From Candidatus Melainabacteria bacterium (GTDB lineage Bacteria; Vulcanimicrobiota; JABDET01): a stretch of 40,032 bases of DNA. Positions 8,858 to 16,280 of this stretch are shown in pieces; positions within the stretch are counted from its first letter, which is position 1; each line of letters starts with the position of its first letter. The notes beneath the pieces were generated by a model that saw only the letters and a list, made by a program, of their open reading frames with translations, was not told the origin of the DNA and made no database searches. Position numbers and translations under genes: made by a program. Location of the stretch: positions 488 to 40,519 of the forward strand of contig JABDET010000006.1 in the NCBI GenBank assembly GCA_013286945.1. Direction: 5' to 3'.

Positions 8858-10231
8858 TTAGCTCATCATGCCGGCATCTCCGCCGGCATCTCCGCCGCCA
8901 CCAGCCATCGCCATACTCTCCATGCCTACTCCAGGATCAGCCGTTGCAGTGTCCGTTCCAGACGAGGAGTCCTCGGGTGAAGGCGTATCCATGGAAGCCG
9001 TAGTTGTATCACTTGGAGGAGAATCATTCGCGGGACCATCAAATTTTGGTTGCGGTTGATCGACATAATTTTCTGGGTCATTGCTTTTCTCTCCAGGCCT
9101 ATAAAAATGGCCATTATCTTCAAGATTCAAGTTTTGCCCATCAGCCGGGCCTCCTTTGATTTGGAATTGATCGGTTCCAGGAATTAACTGAATCTGGCTT
9201 CCTGAAGAAGGGTCGGCCGATACAGGTTGACCTGCCTTTCCTCCATTCTCGGGATTATCTTTGTTGTAAAGAACCGTTCCATCAGGATCGATCTTGAATT
9301 GACCATCGGCTCCAATGACATCACCCGGTTTGTATGTGTTTCCATCATTGCTCATCGCTGGTGAATCAACCACGGCTACGGGAGCGGCTGCCGGTGCTGG
9401 AGCTGCCTGAGGATCTTGAACTGGGACAGGAGCCTGCGCTGGAACAGCATCTTGACCCTTCTCCGCCATTTGCAAGCCATTCGGAGTCGCTGCTGTCTTG
9501 ATTGGATCGCCCTTGGCATCGACAATGTTGTTATTTTGATCCACGTTGACTTTTGTTGCATTCGGATCAAGATCCTTGGAGGTAGCTAGTTGCAATGGAT
9601 GCCCGTTCGCGTCAGTTACCGGTTCTCCAGTCACCTTGTCAACAAGATAGCCACTTGGGTTTACTTCCACCATCTGAGCTTGAGGAGCTTGAACTGGGGC
9701 AGGCGCTTGAGCCGGAGCAGCATTAGGGGCTAAAGCACGATTGGCTGGCTGGATATTCCCGCCTTGCTGTACCCAGGGATTTCCTCCCACCGGAGGATTG
9801 AAAAGATTCCAAGGAATTTGTTGCATTCCAAAGGGTTGCATTCCTGGCATCATGCCACTTCCAGGATTCATTTCCGATCCAGCTGATGGAATTTGAGGCA
9901 TTCCCCCGCCCGATGGCATTTGTGGTCCTGAAGGCTGGGGCAACTGAGAACTTGTACTCGGGTTTTTAAGGATTTTCGTGAGCAACTGAATAGCTTTGTT
10001 TGTATCTCCTTGATACATAGCATCTACAATTTCTTGAAGAATGTTATTGGATGGGCTGCTGGTCGAAGGTGTGGATCGATTAATGGGGGCGATACCGCTG
10101 AGGTTCGAAAGTGAACTTCTATCCGTTCCTAAAATAGCCGAGAGCGAAGAAAGATTTGCTTGTTGCAAAGCCATGCCAGGATTGGCTGGATTTACATCTT
10201 CTATTGTAGGCAATTTTTCCACAATCGCCAT
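8858..10231 (-). CDS. Low-complexity, Met/Pro/Gln-rich protein of unknown function (cluster 1, gene 4)
   Basis: I do not recognise this 457-residue protein. It has no signal peptide, no membrane segment and no cysteine. After a short N-terminus (MAIVEKLP) comes a predicted amphipathic helix (63-90, LQEIVDAMYQGDTNKAIQLL). A Met/Pro/Gly/Gln-rich stretch (about 95-180) follows, then beta-turn-rich units with repeated DxxGxP and DGxxxY patterns (190-400). The tail is Ser/Thr/Asp-rich and ends in Gly/Met repeats. The plan matches its upstream neighbour at 10290. The ATG at 10231 follows GGGAGATGAAG, a leader very similar to that of the neighbour. Composition suggests an acidic, heat-stable secreted or surface protein such as a harpin; that is inference only. 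Confidence 0.8.
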   Translation of the reverse strand: MAIVEKLPTIEDVNPANPGMALQQANLSSLSAILGTDRSSLSNLSGIAPINRSTPSTSSPSNNILQEIVDAMYQGDTNKAIQLLTKILKNPSTSSQLPQPSGPQMPSGGGMPQIPSAGSEMNPGSGMMPGMQPFGMQQIPWNLFNPPVGGNPWVQQGGNIQPANRALAPNAAPAQAPAPVQAPQAQMVEVNPSGYLVDKVTGEPVTDANGHPLQLATSKDLDPNATKVNVDQNNNIVDAKGDPIKTAATPNGLQMAEKGQDAVPAQAPVPVQDPQAAPAPAAAPVAVVDSPAMSNDGNTYKPGDVIGADGQFKIDPDGTVLYNKDNPENGGKAGQPVSADPSSGSQIQLIPGTDQFQIKGGPADGQNLNLEDNGHFYRPGEKSNDPENYVDQPQPKFDGPANDSPPSDTTTASMDTPSPEDSSSGTDTATADPGVGMESMAMAGGGGDAGGDAGMMS

Positions 10232-10289
10232 TTACTTCATCTCCCTCAAAAATCTATAACTATTTAATCTAGGTTGCTAATTTATTTAA

Positions 10290-11768
10290 CTATCCAAACG
10301 ACATGTCAGCCATCCCAGCATCCATGACTCCAGGATTCATGGCTGCTCCACTATCCTGCATGGCAAGAAGATTGGGTGAGCTTGTTGCGCCCGTGGAATC
10401 CAGAGAAGGATTGGCGGCATCGCTTGAGGCCACATTAATCCCATCGTCATAATGAAACTTTCCGTCGTTTCCAATCGTCATAAGTTTTTCACCTTGGTCA
10501 AGGTTTCCATCTCCGTTGCTATCTTTGAACCAGCCCTTGGTCGAATCCCAAGCAATCCCATCTTTATTGGTAAAATCACTGAAATTGAGATTGAGCGGAT
10601 TTCCGTCCTTATCGGTAGCTGGGGTTTTTCCATCCGAGTTCATCAGTTGTCCAGTTGTACCATCGACCGTATAAATTTGGTTGGCCACTTTTCCATCTGC
10701 TCCTCGGAGAGTATCATCCCCTGGGCGGTAAAAAAGCGTTTGTCCATCTGGAGTCTTGAAAGGAATGGAGGCGGCACTATCAGCGACCGCTGGATTGGCA
10801 GCCGCTGGAGCAGCTGGATTTCCTTGTCCAGCTACATTAAATCCTCCGTTCGCATTAGGCATGGCAACTGGATCTCCCGCATTGAATGTCTTACTGCCAT
10901 CTTTGTCAGCATAGAATTGTCCCTCGCCACCGGCATTGGGGTTAAATCTAATTGTACTCCCATCATTTTGCTTAAAGGACAGTTGGCTTGGGTCGATACC
11001 GCTGTCCTTTCCCGTGGCGTTGTCGTAAATCCGTTTGGTTGCCGGATCATAGGTGTAATAGTTTCCGTTCTTATCGATCAACGTGTTACTATTTGCCACA
11101 AGCGAAAGTTGCTTTCCATCTGCCGTAGTCAAGTTTATAGCCCTGCCAAGGCCTTGCATGCTAGTAGCCGCCCCATCTCCGTACATCCCGGGGTACATCA
11201 TCCCATTGTTCTGGTTCTGATTCATCGGGTTCGTTCCGTTTTGTTGATTCATCCCATTCATGCCGTTTCCACCACTTCCCGTCATTTGTGGGGGACGTTG
11301 GCTGAGAATCGATTTATATAAATCGTTGATGGATGAAGTTCCGCTGAATAAGCTATTGAGATTGGGAGTTGAAGTTGCGGGAACGCTGTTCCTTCCCAGT
11401 CCTGTCGCAGGCAAGCTCATCGAACTGACGCCCCGGCTCGAAACCACTGGAGGCTGAGTTGGCAAAAACTGCGAAAAAGATGACACTTGACTTGCAGGAG
11501 TCCCCGATAAAGTTGACGCAGAGGAGGCTGCAGGCTGCGTTCCACTCAGTTTTTGCAAGAGTTGAGGATCTCGATTAAGTAGCTCTTCAATCAGCATCGA
11601 AATGGCAGCAATCGGGTTCGAGGGCAACGAGCTCGAGTTGGACCCAGCGACTGGGGACAAACTTGTTTGATCAGAGAGCTTAGACGAAGCCGCCGTCCCC
11701 GATGAACGACCCGTTGATTGACTTTGACTTGTCTTATCGACTCGTGCAATCTGCTTTACAACTGCCAT
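10290..11768 (-). CDS. Low-complexity protein with Asp/Gly repeats and an EF-hand-like loop (cluster 1, gene 3)
   Basis: This unrecognised 492-residue protein is cysteine-free with no signal peptide. N-terminal residues 1-50 are Ser/Thr/Gln-rich. Residues 52-75 form a Leu-rich amphipathic helix (AAISMLIEELLNRDPQLLQK). Residues 160-205 are Asn/Met/Gly-rich. From 210 to 445 there are repeated short units such as DKNGNYY, DKDGSKTF and DKDGNPL. Residues 416-427 (DSNGDGNLDQGE) match the calcium-binding EF-hand loop, with Asp, Asn, Asp, Asn, Asp and Glu at ligand positions 1, 3, 5, 7, 9 and 12. The C-terminus is Met/Ala-rich, like that of the next gene. The ATG follows GAGGAGATGAAGT. The plus-strand 289-codon frame inside it is a shadow. 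Confidence 0.82.
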   Translation of the reverse strand: MAVVKQIARVDKTSQSQSTGRSSGTAASSKLSDQTSLSPVAGSNSSSLPSNPIAAISMLIEELLNRDPQLLQKLSGTQPAASSASTLSGTPASQVSSFSQFLPTQPPVVSSRGVSSMSLPATGLGRNSVPATSTPNLNSLFSGTSSINDLYKSILSQRPPQMTGSGGNGMNGMNQQNGTNPMNQNQNNGMMYPGMYGDGAATSMQGLGRAINLTTADGKQLSLVANSNTLIDKNGNYYTYDPATKRIYDNATGKDSGIDPSQLSFKQNDGSTIRFNPNAGGEGQFYADKDGSKTFNAGDPVAMPNANGGFNVAGQGNPAAPAAANPAVADSAASIPFKTPDGQTLFYRPGDDTLRGADGKVANQIYTVDGTTGQLMNSDGKTPATDKDGNPLNLNFSDFTNKDGIAWDSTKGWFKDSNGDGNLDQGEKLMTIGNDGKFHYDDGINVASSDAANPSLDSTGATSSPNLLAMQDSGAAMNPGVMDAGMADMSFG

Positions 11769-11804
11769 GATGACTTCATCTCCTCGGCGATATGATACAA
11801 TGAC

Positions 11805-12407
11805 TTAGAACAATGTCCCATCAGCCATTCGATTGGCCCAGAATTTCGTTCCTGGATTGTTTGTGGCATCCTTGACATCGTGCGCTCTTGCCCATGCAAG
11901 TTCAGATGCAGGCATAGCTCCGGGGTTGGCGGTGTCAAGCGCAGACCGATCCGCATCGCTCATGTTTGCACGATCTGGGTAGGGGCTGGCGTGCGTTTGG
12001 CCTGCGGACGCCAGCATCTGCTGATATTGGCCTAACTTCTGAAGATGCGAAATTGCAGCGTCAAGTTTATCTCCGCCACCTGCCGCAGGTGTTCCGCCAG
12101 CACCGGCTAGGGGCGTTCCGCTTCCCATGGCGCCACCCGCCTGTGCCGTGTTGAGTCCATTAGCTACAGCTGGCTGCGCAGTGGCTCCGGTAGGATTCGC
12201 TGAGTTCGGTTGGGAGTTTTGAAAAGCCTGTTCAAGAGCCTGAAGGAATTGCTGAATAGCCGGGTTTTGTAGAAGGGCAAGTAGCGTAGAGCTATCAATG
12301 CCCCCTGTTGCTGAAGCCACGCTGCTGGCCCCCCCCGACGTGCTCGCCGGGCTTACAGGGTTACTTATGTTCGGTGTGGTAGCTTGTATTGGTGAAACTA
12401 CTGTCAT
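11805..12407 (-). CDS. Small Ala/Ser/Asn-rich protein of unknown function (cluster 1, gene 2)
   Basis: This 200-residue protein is not recognised. It is cysteine-free, with a disordered Ser/Ala/Thr-rich N-terminus (MTVVSPIQATTP), one Leu/Gln-rich amphipathic helix at 40-63 (LLALLQNPAIQQFLQALEQA), a Gly/Ala-rich linker and a C-terminal region of about 85 residues that looks folded (HLQKLGQYQQML and FWANRMADGTLF). The helix flanked by Gly/Asn/Ser-rich sequence is the layout of harpins. The ATG at 12407 has AAGGAG 9 bases upstream. It lies 24 bases after the preceding gene and 36 before the next, consistent with a four-gene operon read from the promoter at 12838-12865. Confidence 0.82.
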   Translation of the reverse strand: MTVVSPIQATTPNISNPVSPASTSGGASSVASATGGIDSSTLLALLQNPAIQQFLQALEQAFQNSQPNSANPTGATAQPAVANGLNTAQAGGAMGSGTPLAGAGGTPAAGGGDKLDAAISHLQKLGQYQQMLASAGQTHASPYPDRANMSDADRSALDTANPGAMPASELAWARAHDVKDATNNPGTKFWANRMADGTLF

Positions 12408-12431
12408 GTTCGCATCTCCTTGTCTTAAATT

Positions 12432-12788
12432 TTAGGCAGCCTGCGGTCCATTAATTTGCACGGTTGCCGATTGTCCTGATTGTCCTTGTTTCGCTTTTAC
12501 AATCTTGATGACGTTGCTGATAAGCACATCCATATTGGCAGTATAGGCAGGCGCTTGAATTCCAGCTCCACTGAGGGCTTGTCCAAGCCCCGCAATCCCT
12601 CCATCAGTCAACGCTACACGATCAAACATTCCTTCCTTCACTGCTTCAGGGTTTTTGTGATTCAGAGCGGCTTGTCTAGCCGCCGGATCGTCAAAAGTAT
12701 TGACATGGTCTTTGTTAAGAATTCCAATCACCACTCTAGCCATCCCCATGGCCTGACCAAGCGGACTGGTTGGATCAATGCCACTCAT
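12432..12788 (-). CDS. Small protein of unknown function, first gene of cluster 1
   Basis: The 118-residue product is not recognised. I chose the ATG at 12788 because AAGGAGAGG lies just upstream; a TTG at 12806 would add six residues translated from that site. It has no signal peptide and no cysteine. Unlike its neighbours it looks mostly folded, with helices around MARVVIGILNK and MDVLISNVIKIVK, an Asp/Asn-containing middle, a Gly/Ala-rich turn region (GGIAGLGQALSGAG) and a Gln/Ser-rich tail. Being first after the phased-box promoter and the most globular, it could be a structural subunit or chaperone for the following proteins, but nothing shows this directly. Confidence 0.8.
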   Translation of the reverse strand: MSGIDPTSPLGQAMGMARVVIGILNKDHVNTFDDPAARQAALNHKNPEAVKEGMFDRVALTDGGIAGLGQALSGAGIQAPAYTANMDVLISNVIKIVKAKQGQSGQSATVQINGPQAA

Positions 12789-12837
12789 TGGACCTCTCCT
12801 TTTCAACGTTTTCGCTATGACGATTCATCCTAAATCA

Positions 12838-12865
12838 ATTGTATCACACGTAGAATTTGCTTCAA
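12838..12865 (-). promoter_or_regulatory. Sigma70-like promoter of cluster 1
   Basis: On the minus strand, TTGAAG (12860-12865) is followed after 16 bases by TACAAT (12838-12843). TG one base before the -10 makes it an extended -10 promoter. It sits 50 bases upstream of the first cluster-1 start and 9 bases downstream of the phased-box array, the position expected for an activator-dependent promoter. Confidence 0.65.
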
Positions 12866-12874
12866 GGGCTTTGG

Positions 12875-12984
12875 TGTGAACAGATTGTTAGCAGTGTTGA
12901 ACAACCTGTGAACGTTTTGTGAGCAAATGTTGAACAAGCTCGAATTGTTTCGAATGTGTTAATTTCGTGAGCAAAAGATGTTAA
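12875..12984 (-). promoter_or_regulatory. Array of about ten TTNACA-like boxes with ~10.4-bp period
   Basis: Read on the minus strand, the hexamers TTCACA, CTAACA, TCAACA, TTCACA, CTCACA, TCAACA, GAAACA, TTAACA, CTCACG and TTAACA lie with left edges at 12875, 12886, 12895, 12907, 12918, 12928, 12946, 12957, 12966 and 12979. Spacings are 9-13 bases apart from one gap of 18 where a box is missing, so 104 bases hold ten helical turns. Direct TTNACA repeats at 11 bp are the known binding pattern of PhoP/PhoB/OmpR-type response regulators. The array lies between the cluster-1 promoter and the divergent zinc-ribbon gene and could serve both. Confidence 0.62.
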
Positions 12985-12992
12985 AATTGGGG

Positions 12993-12998
12993 TATAGT
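12993..12998 (+). promoter_or_regulatory. Possible -10 element giving a leaderless zinc-ribbon mRNA
   Basis: TATAGT at 12993-12998 ends 5 bases before the ATG at 13004, so transcription would start at or next to the start codon. I find no good -35 hexamer at 16-18 bases; an activator bound to the phased array directly upstream could replace it. No Shine-Dalgarno is present, which fits leaderless translation. Confidence 0.4.
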
Positions 12999-13003
12999 AA
13001 AGC

Positions 13004-13165
13004 ATGGAAAGCGAGCGAAAAGAAGAAAACCGGTATTGTCCCACCTGCCAGAAGAAAACCTCTCATTGGGTTACCCAGCTCACAATCCCAGGTCTCCTTC
13101 CAGGAGAAAACCAAGCTCCACCCCGCGAAAAAACCGAGTGCCGCGTCTGCGGCACCGTCAACTAG
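13004..13165 (+). CDS. 53-residue zinc-ribbon protein
   Basis: This short gene encodes a protein with two CxxC knuckles, YCPTC (Cys12, Cys15) and CRVCG (Cys46, Cys49), separated by 30 residues. That is a complete four-cysteine zinc ribbon. The family is not recognised; such proteins often bind nucleic acid or act as small cofactors. Support comes from the intact frame, the knuckles and a TATAGT -10 immediately upstream. It is divergent from cluster 1 across the phased-box array. The last codons run into the terminal inverted repeat of the 13160-13433 element, and the TAG stop at 13163-13165 belongs to that repeat, so the original C-terminus may have been altered. Confidence 0.68.
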   Translation: MESERKEENRYCPTCQKKTSHWVTQLTIPGLLPGENQAPPREKTECRVCGTVN

Positions 13166-13433
13166 ATCCCGGTCATCCCACTCTGGTTCCCCTTTTGTCA
13201 GTAGAATCCATTGGCTCTGAAAAGGAGCGAGTGCGGGTTACCGACCGAGCGGATTCACTGCAGTCCGACCAAAAAAATAATGGTAAGCCACATATTCAGT
13301 AGGGACATGGATGTCCCGCGGACTGCAGTGGCTCGGAGAACGACCATGGATGGTCGTTCGAGAATCAGCGAGGGAGGTAACCCGTACTCGCGACCCCTTC
13401 AGGGTCAATGGTGAAAATGACCGGGATCTAGTT
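13160..13433. repeat. MITE-like element: 17-bp terminal inverted repeats and nested hairpins
   Basis: The ends are perfect inverted repeats of 17 bases (13160-13176 and 13417-13433, AACTAGATCCCGGTCAT). Inside are two further arm pairs: 13227-13242 with 13376-13391 (15 of 16, the exception being a G-U pair in RNA) and 13256-13267 with 13319-13330 (perfect 12). Three small hairpins are nested: 13302-13317 (GGGACAT-GG-ATGTCCC), 13339-13358 (AACGACCAT-GG-ATGGTCGTT) and 13392-13406 (GACCC-CTTCA-GGGTC). It has no credible gene and no obvious target-site duplication. It fills the gap between two convergent stop codons, so it may also end transcription in both directions. Confidence 0.75.
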
Positions 13434-13441
13434 TGCAAATA

Positions 13442-14275
13442 TTACTGCTCCGTAACCGTAAACGCTTTCACATCATAGTTAATGTAGTTGCTGTTGACCA
13501 GATCGGGGAAATCCGCAGGATAAGTGGCCCAATCCCCAAGCCCACCCGTATCCGCTTTGCTGTTGGTCATTGAAGTAGCGACATTGAATGTTAGATAGTC
13601 AATGGGGGAAGTCGAAATAATGGTTGGCCCAAGGGCATCTATGGGGTGAAGATCTGAAGGGTTTGTTTGGGGTGCTATATAGGTAATGATGCTTGCGTTA
13701 AACAAGGTCGCGCTCCCAAGGTAAGTATCGGGCAAGGAAAGGGTCAAAGTAAAGCTGTTTCCCGTCGGTGAGATGCTTCCAGGCGTTATGACTTGAAATC
13801 CAGTCCATTGTTGTGGTTGAGGGGCATTCGGCGGTGCAATGCGATGATTTCGGGTCCAACCGGTGAGGTCAAACTGAAAATAGTCGGTCCAGGTATCGGG
13901 AGAAGTGGTCACCGCTGTCTGATTTCCAATTAAAGCTGTGTTCAAGGTGTTGATCACGATTCGATAAGTCCCAAGATAAGTCTTTGGAGTTCCCGTGTTA
14001 AAAAGTGTTGTTACACGCCCTGAGTCATTCAGGTCGACTTGGAAAATCAACCGGGTGGGTCCAGTTGGTGGGATAGGGCCCCCACCTCCACCGCCTCCAC
14101 CACCTGGAGCTGGAAGTGCAGGAGCAGGAAGGGGTGGGGGAGGGCCGGTGGCACAACTGGATAAAACAAAGGCAAGGGATAGAAAAAGGAGAAACGATCC
14201 CCAAGGCCATGAGAATTTACCCTTACCTTCTCGCTTCCTTAACCGGCCTTTTGTTGATTGGAAGCTTTCCTCCAT
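13442..14275 (-). CDS. Predicted lipoprotein of unknown function
   Basis: From the ATG at 14275 the protein has 277 residues. It carries a basic N-region, a hydrophobic segment (FLLFLSLAFVL) and the lipobox LSSC with the lipid-accepting Cys41. A Pro/Ala-rich linker and nine consecutive Gly follow (with PIPP), which would tether the mature domain to a membrane. The rest (about 75-277) is Thr/Ser-rich and beta-strand-like, with no family I recognise. An upstream ATG at 14353 would extend the N-region by 26 residues inside lnt, which is less likely. The first 67 bases overlap head-to-head with the start of lnt, the enzyme that acylates lipoproteins. Confidence 0.78.
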   Translation of the reverse strand: MEESFQSTKGRLRKREGKGKFSWPWGSFLLFLSLAFVLSSCATGPPPPLPAPALPAPGGGGGGGGGPIPPTGPTRLIFQVDLNDSGRVTTLFNTGTPKTYLGTYRIVINTLNTALIGNQTAVTTSPDTWTDYFQFDLTGWTRNHRIAPPNAPQPQQWTGFQVITPGSISPTGNSFTLTLSLPDTYLGSATLFNASIITYIAPQTNPSDLHPIDALGPTIISTSPIDYLTFNVATSMTNSKADTGGLGDWATYPADFPDLVNSNYINYDVKAFTVTEQ

Positions 14276-15693
14276 TTGATCTCTTTCCACTGGCCTGGAT
14301 TGCGCTCGTTCCACTTTTTTTTGCTGTTTCATACCAAAAAACATCCAGAGCATTTTTCTTGATCTTCTTATCTTCGTTTATGTTCTTTGTGGAATCTCTT
14401 CATTGGCTTCGTATCTTTGGGTGGGAGGCCTGGGCTGCGAGTGCGCTCTTTCAAGCCACTTTTCCAGCTGTGTGGGGAGTTGTTGCTCACCCCTTCTTAG
14501 CGGAGACAAGGTTTTCTGTCCTGTCTGTGTTGTTTCCTCCTCTTTCTTATACAGCCATGGAAGCCTTGCGCAATCTCGGTTCTTTTGGAATGCCCTGGGG
14601 AGACTTAGCTTATTCTCAATGGAAATTTCTTCCGGTGATTCAACTCGTTTCTTTGACAGGAGCACTTGGGCTTACCTTTGCTGTAGTCTTGTTCAATACC
14701 CTCATCTTTTGGGGTCTGAAAACTAGAAATTGGAAGCATTTCTTGATGGGGGGGCTTTGCTTTTTCTCTCTTCTTCTCTTTGGCCTCTTTCGTCACGAGC
14801 TACCCTCTGGCGTTTCCGCAAAAATTGCTCTGATTCAAACCAATGATCAGCAAATGCTCAAATGGGATCCCCACCATTATTGGTTGATGGTCCAAGAAAT
14901 GGATCGCCTGATCCAAGATGCCAAAAAAGAAAAGCCAGAGCTGATTCTTTTCCCAGAAACTGCTTTGGCTGGTTTTCTAAGCGAGGATGCAGGTTTGCAA
15001 GCGCTTGTCATTCGATGGGCAAGAGAAACGGGAAGCACGATTGCGGTTGGCACTTTAAATCTAAAGGAAGGTAAACCACAAAACCAAATGGTTCTCATAA
15101 AGCCGGATGGGTCAGTGGGTGGTGAGTATTCGAAAATTAAGCTCGTTCCCTTTGGGGAATACCTTCCTTATTTATTTCGTCCCTTTCGCGGGCATTGGCA
15201 TCTGCTCGATCCCATTGTCGATTACAAACCCGGAAATGAGTTTACAATTTTTCACCTTAATGAAAAAGCTTTTGGAAGCATGATTTGCTTTGAGTCTTCA
15301 TTTGGGTGGATGGCGCGAGCGTTGGTCCTTCGTGGAGCAGAATTCCTGACGGTGTCCACCAATGATGCCTGGTTTTTTGGAACTCCCGCACAAGAAGAAC
15401 ATGCAGCGATGGCTGTTTTTCGAAGTGTTGAAACCGGACGAAGTTGCATACAAGCCGGGAATACCGGTGTCTCTTTGGCCACGGATCCAGAGGGGAGAAT
15501 TCTTGCCTGGGCAAATCCAAATCAGGCCAAGGAGATTTTTTCCATCATTCCCCTCACCAATACATTAACTCTGTACGATCGGATCGGGGATTGCTTTCCT
15601 TATCTCACCATGATTGCTAGTCTGGCCATCTTGGTGGGAAGATGGGCAATGACCAAACGCACACTCCCCATCTTCGGGCCGGTACAAGCATGA
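14209..15693 (+). CDS. lnt: Apolipoprotein N-acyltransferase
   Basis: Lnt transfers an acyl chain to the N-terminal cysteine of lipoproteins in the inner membrane. I start it at the ATG at 14209 (AAGG close upstream), giving 494 residues that begin MRIYPYLLASLTG directly at the first membrane helix; the longer frame from 14116 adds a charged, unlikely leader. About six N-terminal membrane helices (to about 200) precede a nitrilase-type domain with the Glu-Lys-Cys triad Glu250 (LFPETAL), Lys309 (YSKIKLVPFGEY) and Cys360 (MICFESSFG). A last membrane helix lies near the C-terminus. It ends in an ATGA overlap with the LptC-like gene. Its presence, with two lipoproteins in the window, supports a diderm cell envelope. 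Confidence 0.95.
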   Translation: MRIYPYLLASLTGLLLIGSFPPFDLFPLAWIALVPLFFAVSYQKTSRAFFLIFLSSFMFFVESLHWLRIFGWEAWAASALFQATFPAVWGVVAHPFLAETRFSVLSVLFPPLSYTAMEALRNLGSFGMPWGDLAYSQWKFLPVIQLVSLTGALGLTFAVVLFNTLIFWGLKTRNWKHFLMGGLCFFSLLLFGLFRHELPSGVSAKIALIQTNDQQMLKWDPHHYWLMVQEMDRLIQDAKKEKPELILFPETALAGFLSEDAGLQALVIRWARETGSTIAVGTLNLKEGKPQNQMVLIKPDGSVGGEYSKIKLVPFGEYLPYLFRPFRGHWHLLDPIVDYKPGNEFTIFHLNEKAFGSMICFESSFGWMARALVLRGAEFLTVSTNDAWFFGTPAQEEHAAMAVFRSVETGRSCIQAGNTGVSLATDPEGRILAWANPNQAKEIFSIIPLTNTLTLYDRIGDCFPYLTMIASLAILVGRWAMTKRTLPIFGPVQA

Positions 15694-16280
15694 GAAAGCA
15701 TCTTTCACTCATCGCGCTATTACTCGGCTTGGTTTTTCTTGTCGGGAGTGGTTTTCTTGTTCAGCATGCGTTTCATCCTGAAAAGCTGAAAGCCTTTCAA
15801 AATCAACCTTGGGATCCAAAACTTCTGTTGAAAAATGCTGTGCTTGTGGGTTGGGATCATGGAGAACGGCTTTGGGAGTTTCGAGGAAACCGCTTGGTGG
15901 TGGATCACCAAGGGCATTTCTTAACCTATCGCGGAAACGGAATCGGAAAACTCTTTTACAAAAATAAACCTTACTTAACCGTGTTAGCACCCGAAATAAG
16001 GCTTGACTTGATCAACAAAGGGGCTGTAGCCTTGCATGGCGTGCGCTTGTTCGCTCAACCCAAAACCACACTGATTGCAGAAAGTCTTTCCTGGAATCAG
16101 TACAGCGAGCGCCTGTATATCCCTGGGTCAGTCGAGATCGAAAGTCCATATGGGCACTTCAAGGCCAATCATCTGATCTTTGCCGCAAGCGAAGGTCGAT
16201 TAACCATGCGAAATATTCAAATGGCACTTCTCTTAAAGCTCATCCCTTATTCCAATGCTCTTCCTTTTCTAAAACAGTAG
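15690..16280 (+). CDS. LptC-like LPS-transport accessory protein
   Basis: The 196-residue protein starts at the ATG overlapping the lnt stop (ATGA), giving an N-terminal membrane helix (LSLIALLLGLVFLVGSGFLV) and then a periplasmic beta-rich domain. Alternating strand patterns such as KTTLIAESLSWNQYSERLYI and GHFKANHLIF fit the OstA/LptC jelly-roll, in which LPS is passed from the LptBFG transporter to LptA. Overall length matches LptC (about 190). No single residue motif proves it, so the call rests on topology, strand pattern and the neighbouring envelope gene. Translational coupling to lnt is likely. Confidence 0.6.
   Translation: MRKHLSLIALLLGLVFLVGSGFLVQHAFHPEKLKAFQNQPWDPKLLLKNAVLVGWDHGERLWEFRGNRLVVDHQGHFLTYRGNGIGKLFYKNKPYLTVLAPEIRLDLINKGAVALHGVRLFAQPKTTLIAESLSWNQYSERLYIPGSVEIESPYGHFKANHLIFAASEGRLTMRNIQMALLLKLIPYSNALPFLKQ

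Noticed and set aside
10452-11321. Plus-strand open frame of 289 codons
   Set aside because: It lies fully inside the minus-strand 10290 gene. Its translation has no family features, and the minus frame has a good ribosome site and neighbours of the same type.
13302-13406. CRISPR array
   Set aside because: The hairpins have different arms and no regular repeat-spacer unit.
13160-13433. Insertion sequence
   Set aside because: It has terminal inverted repeats but no transposase frame and no visible target duplication, so I call it MITE-like only.
13036-13438. Several overlapping short frames in the 13.0-13.4 kb region
   Set aside because: They are translations of the inverted-repeat element in various frames. 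Only the 13004 zinc-ribbon frame has motif and promoter support.
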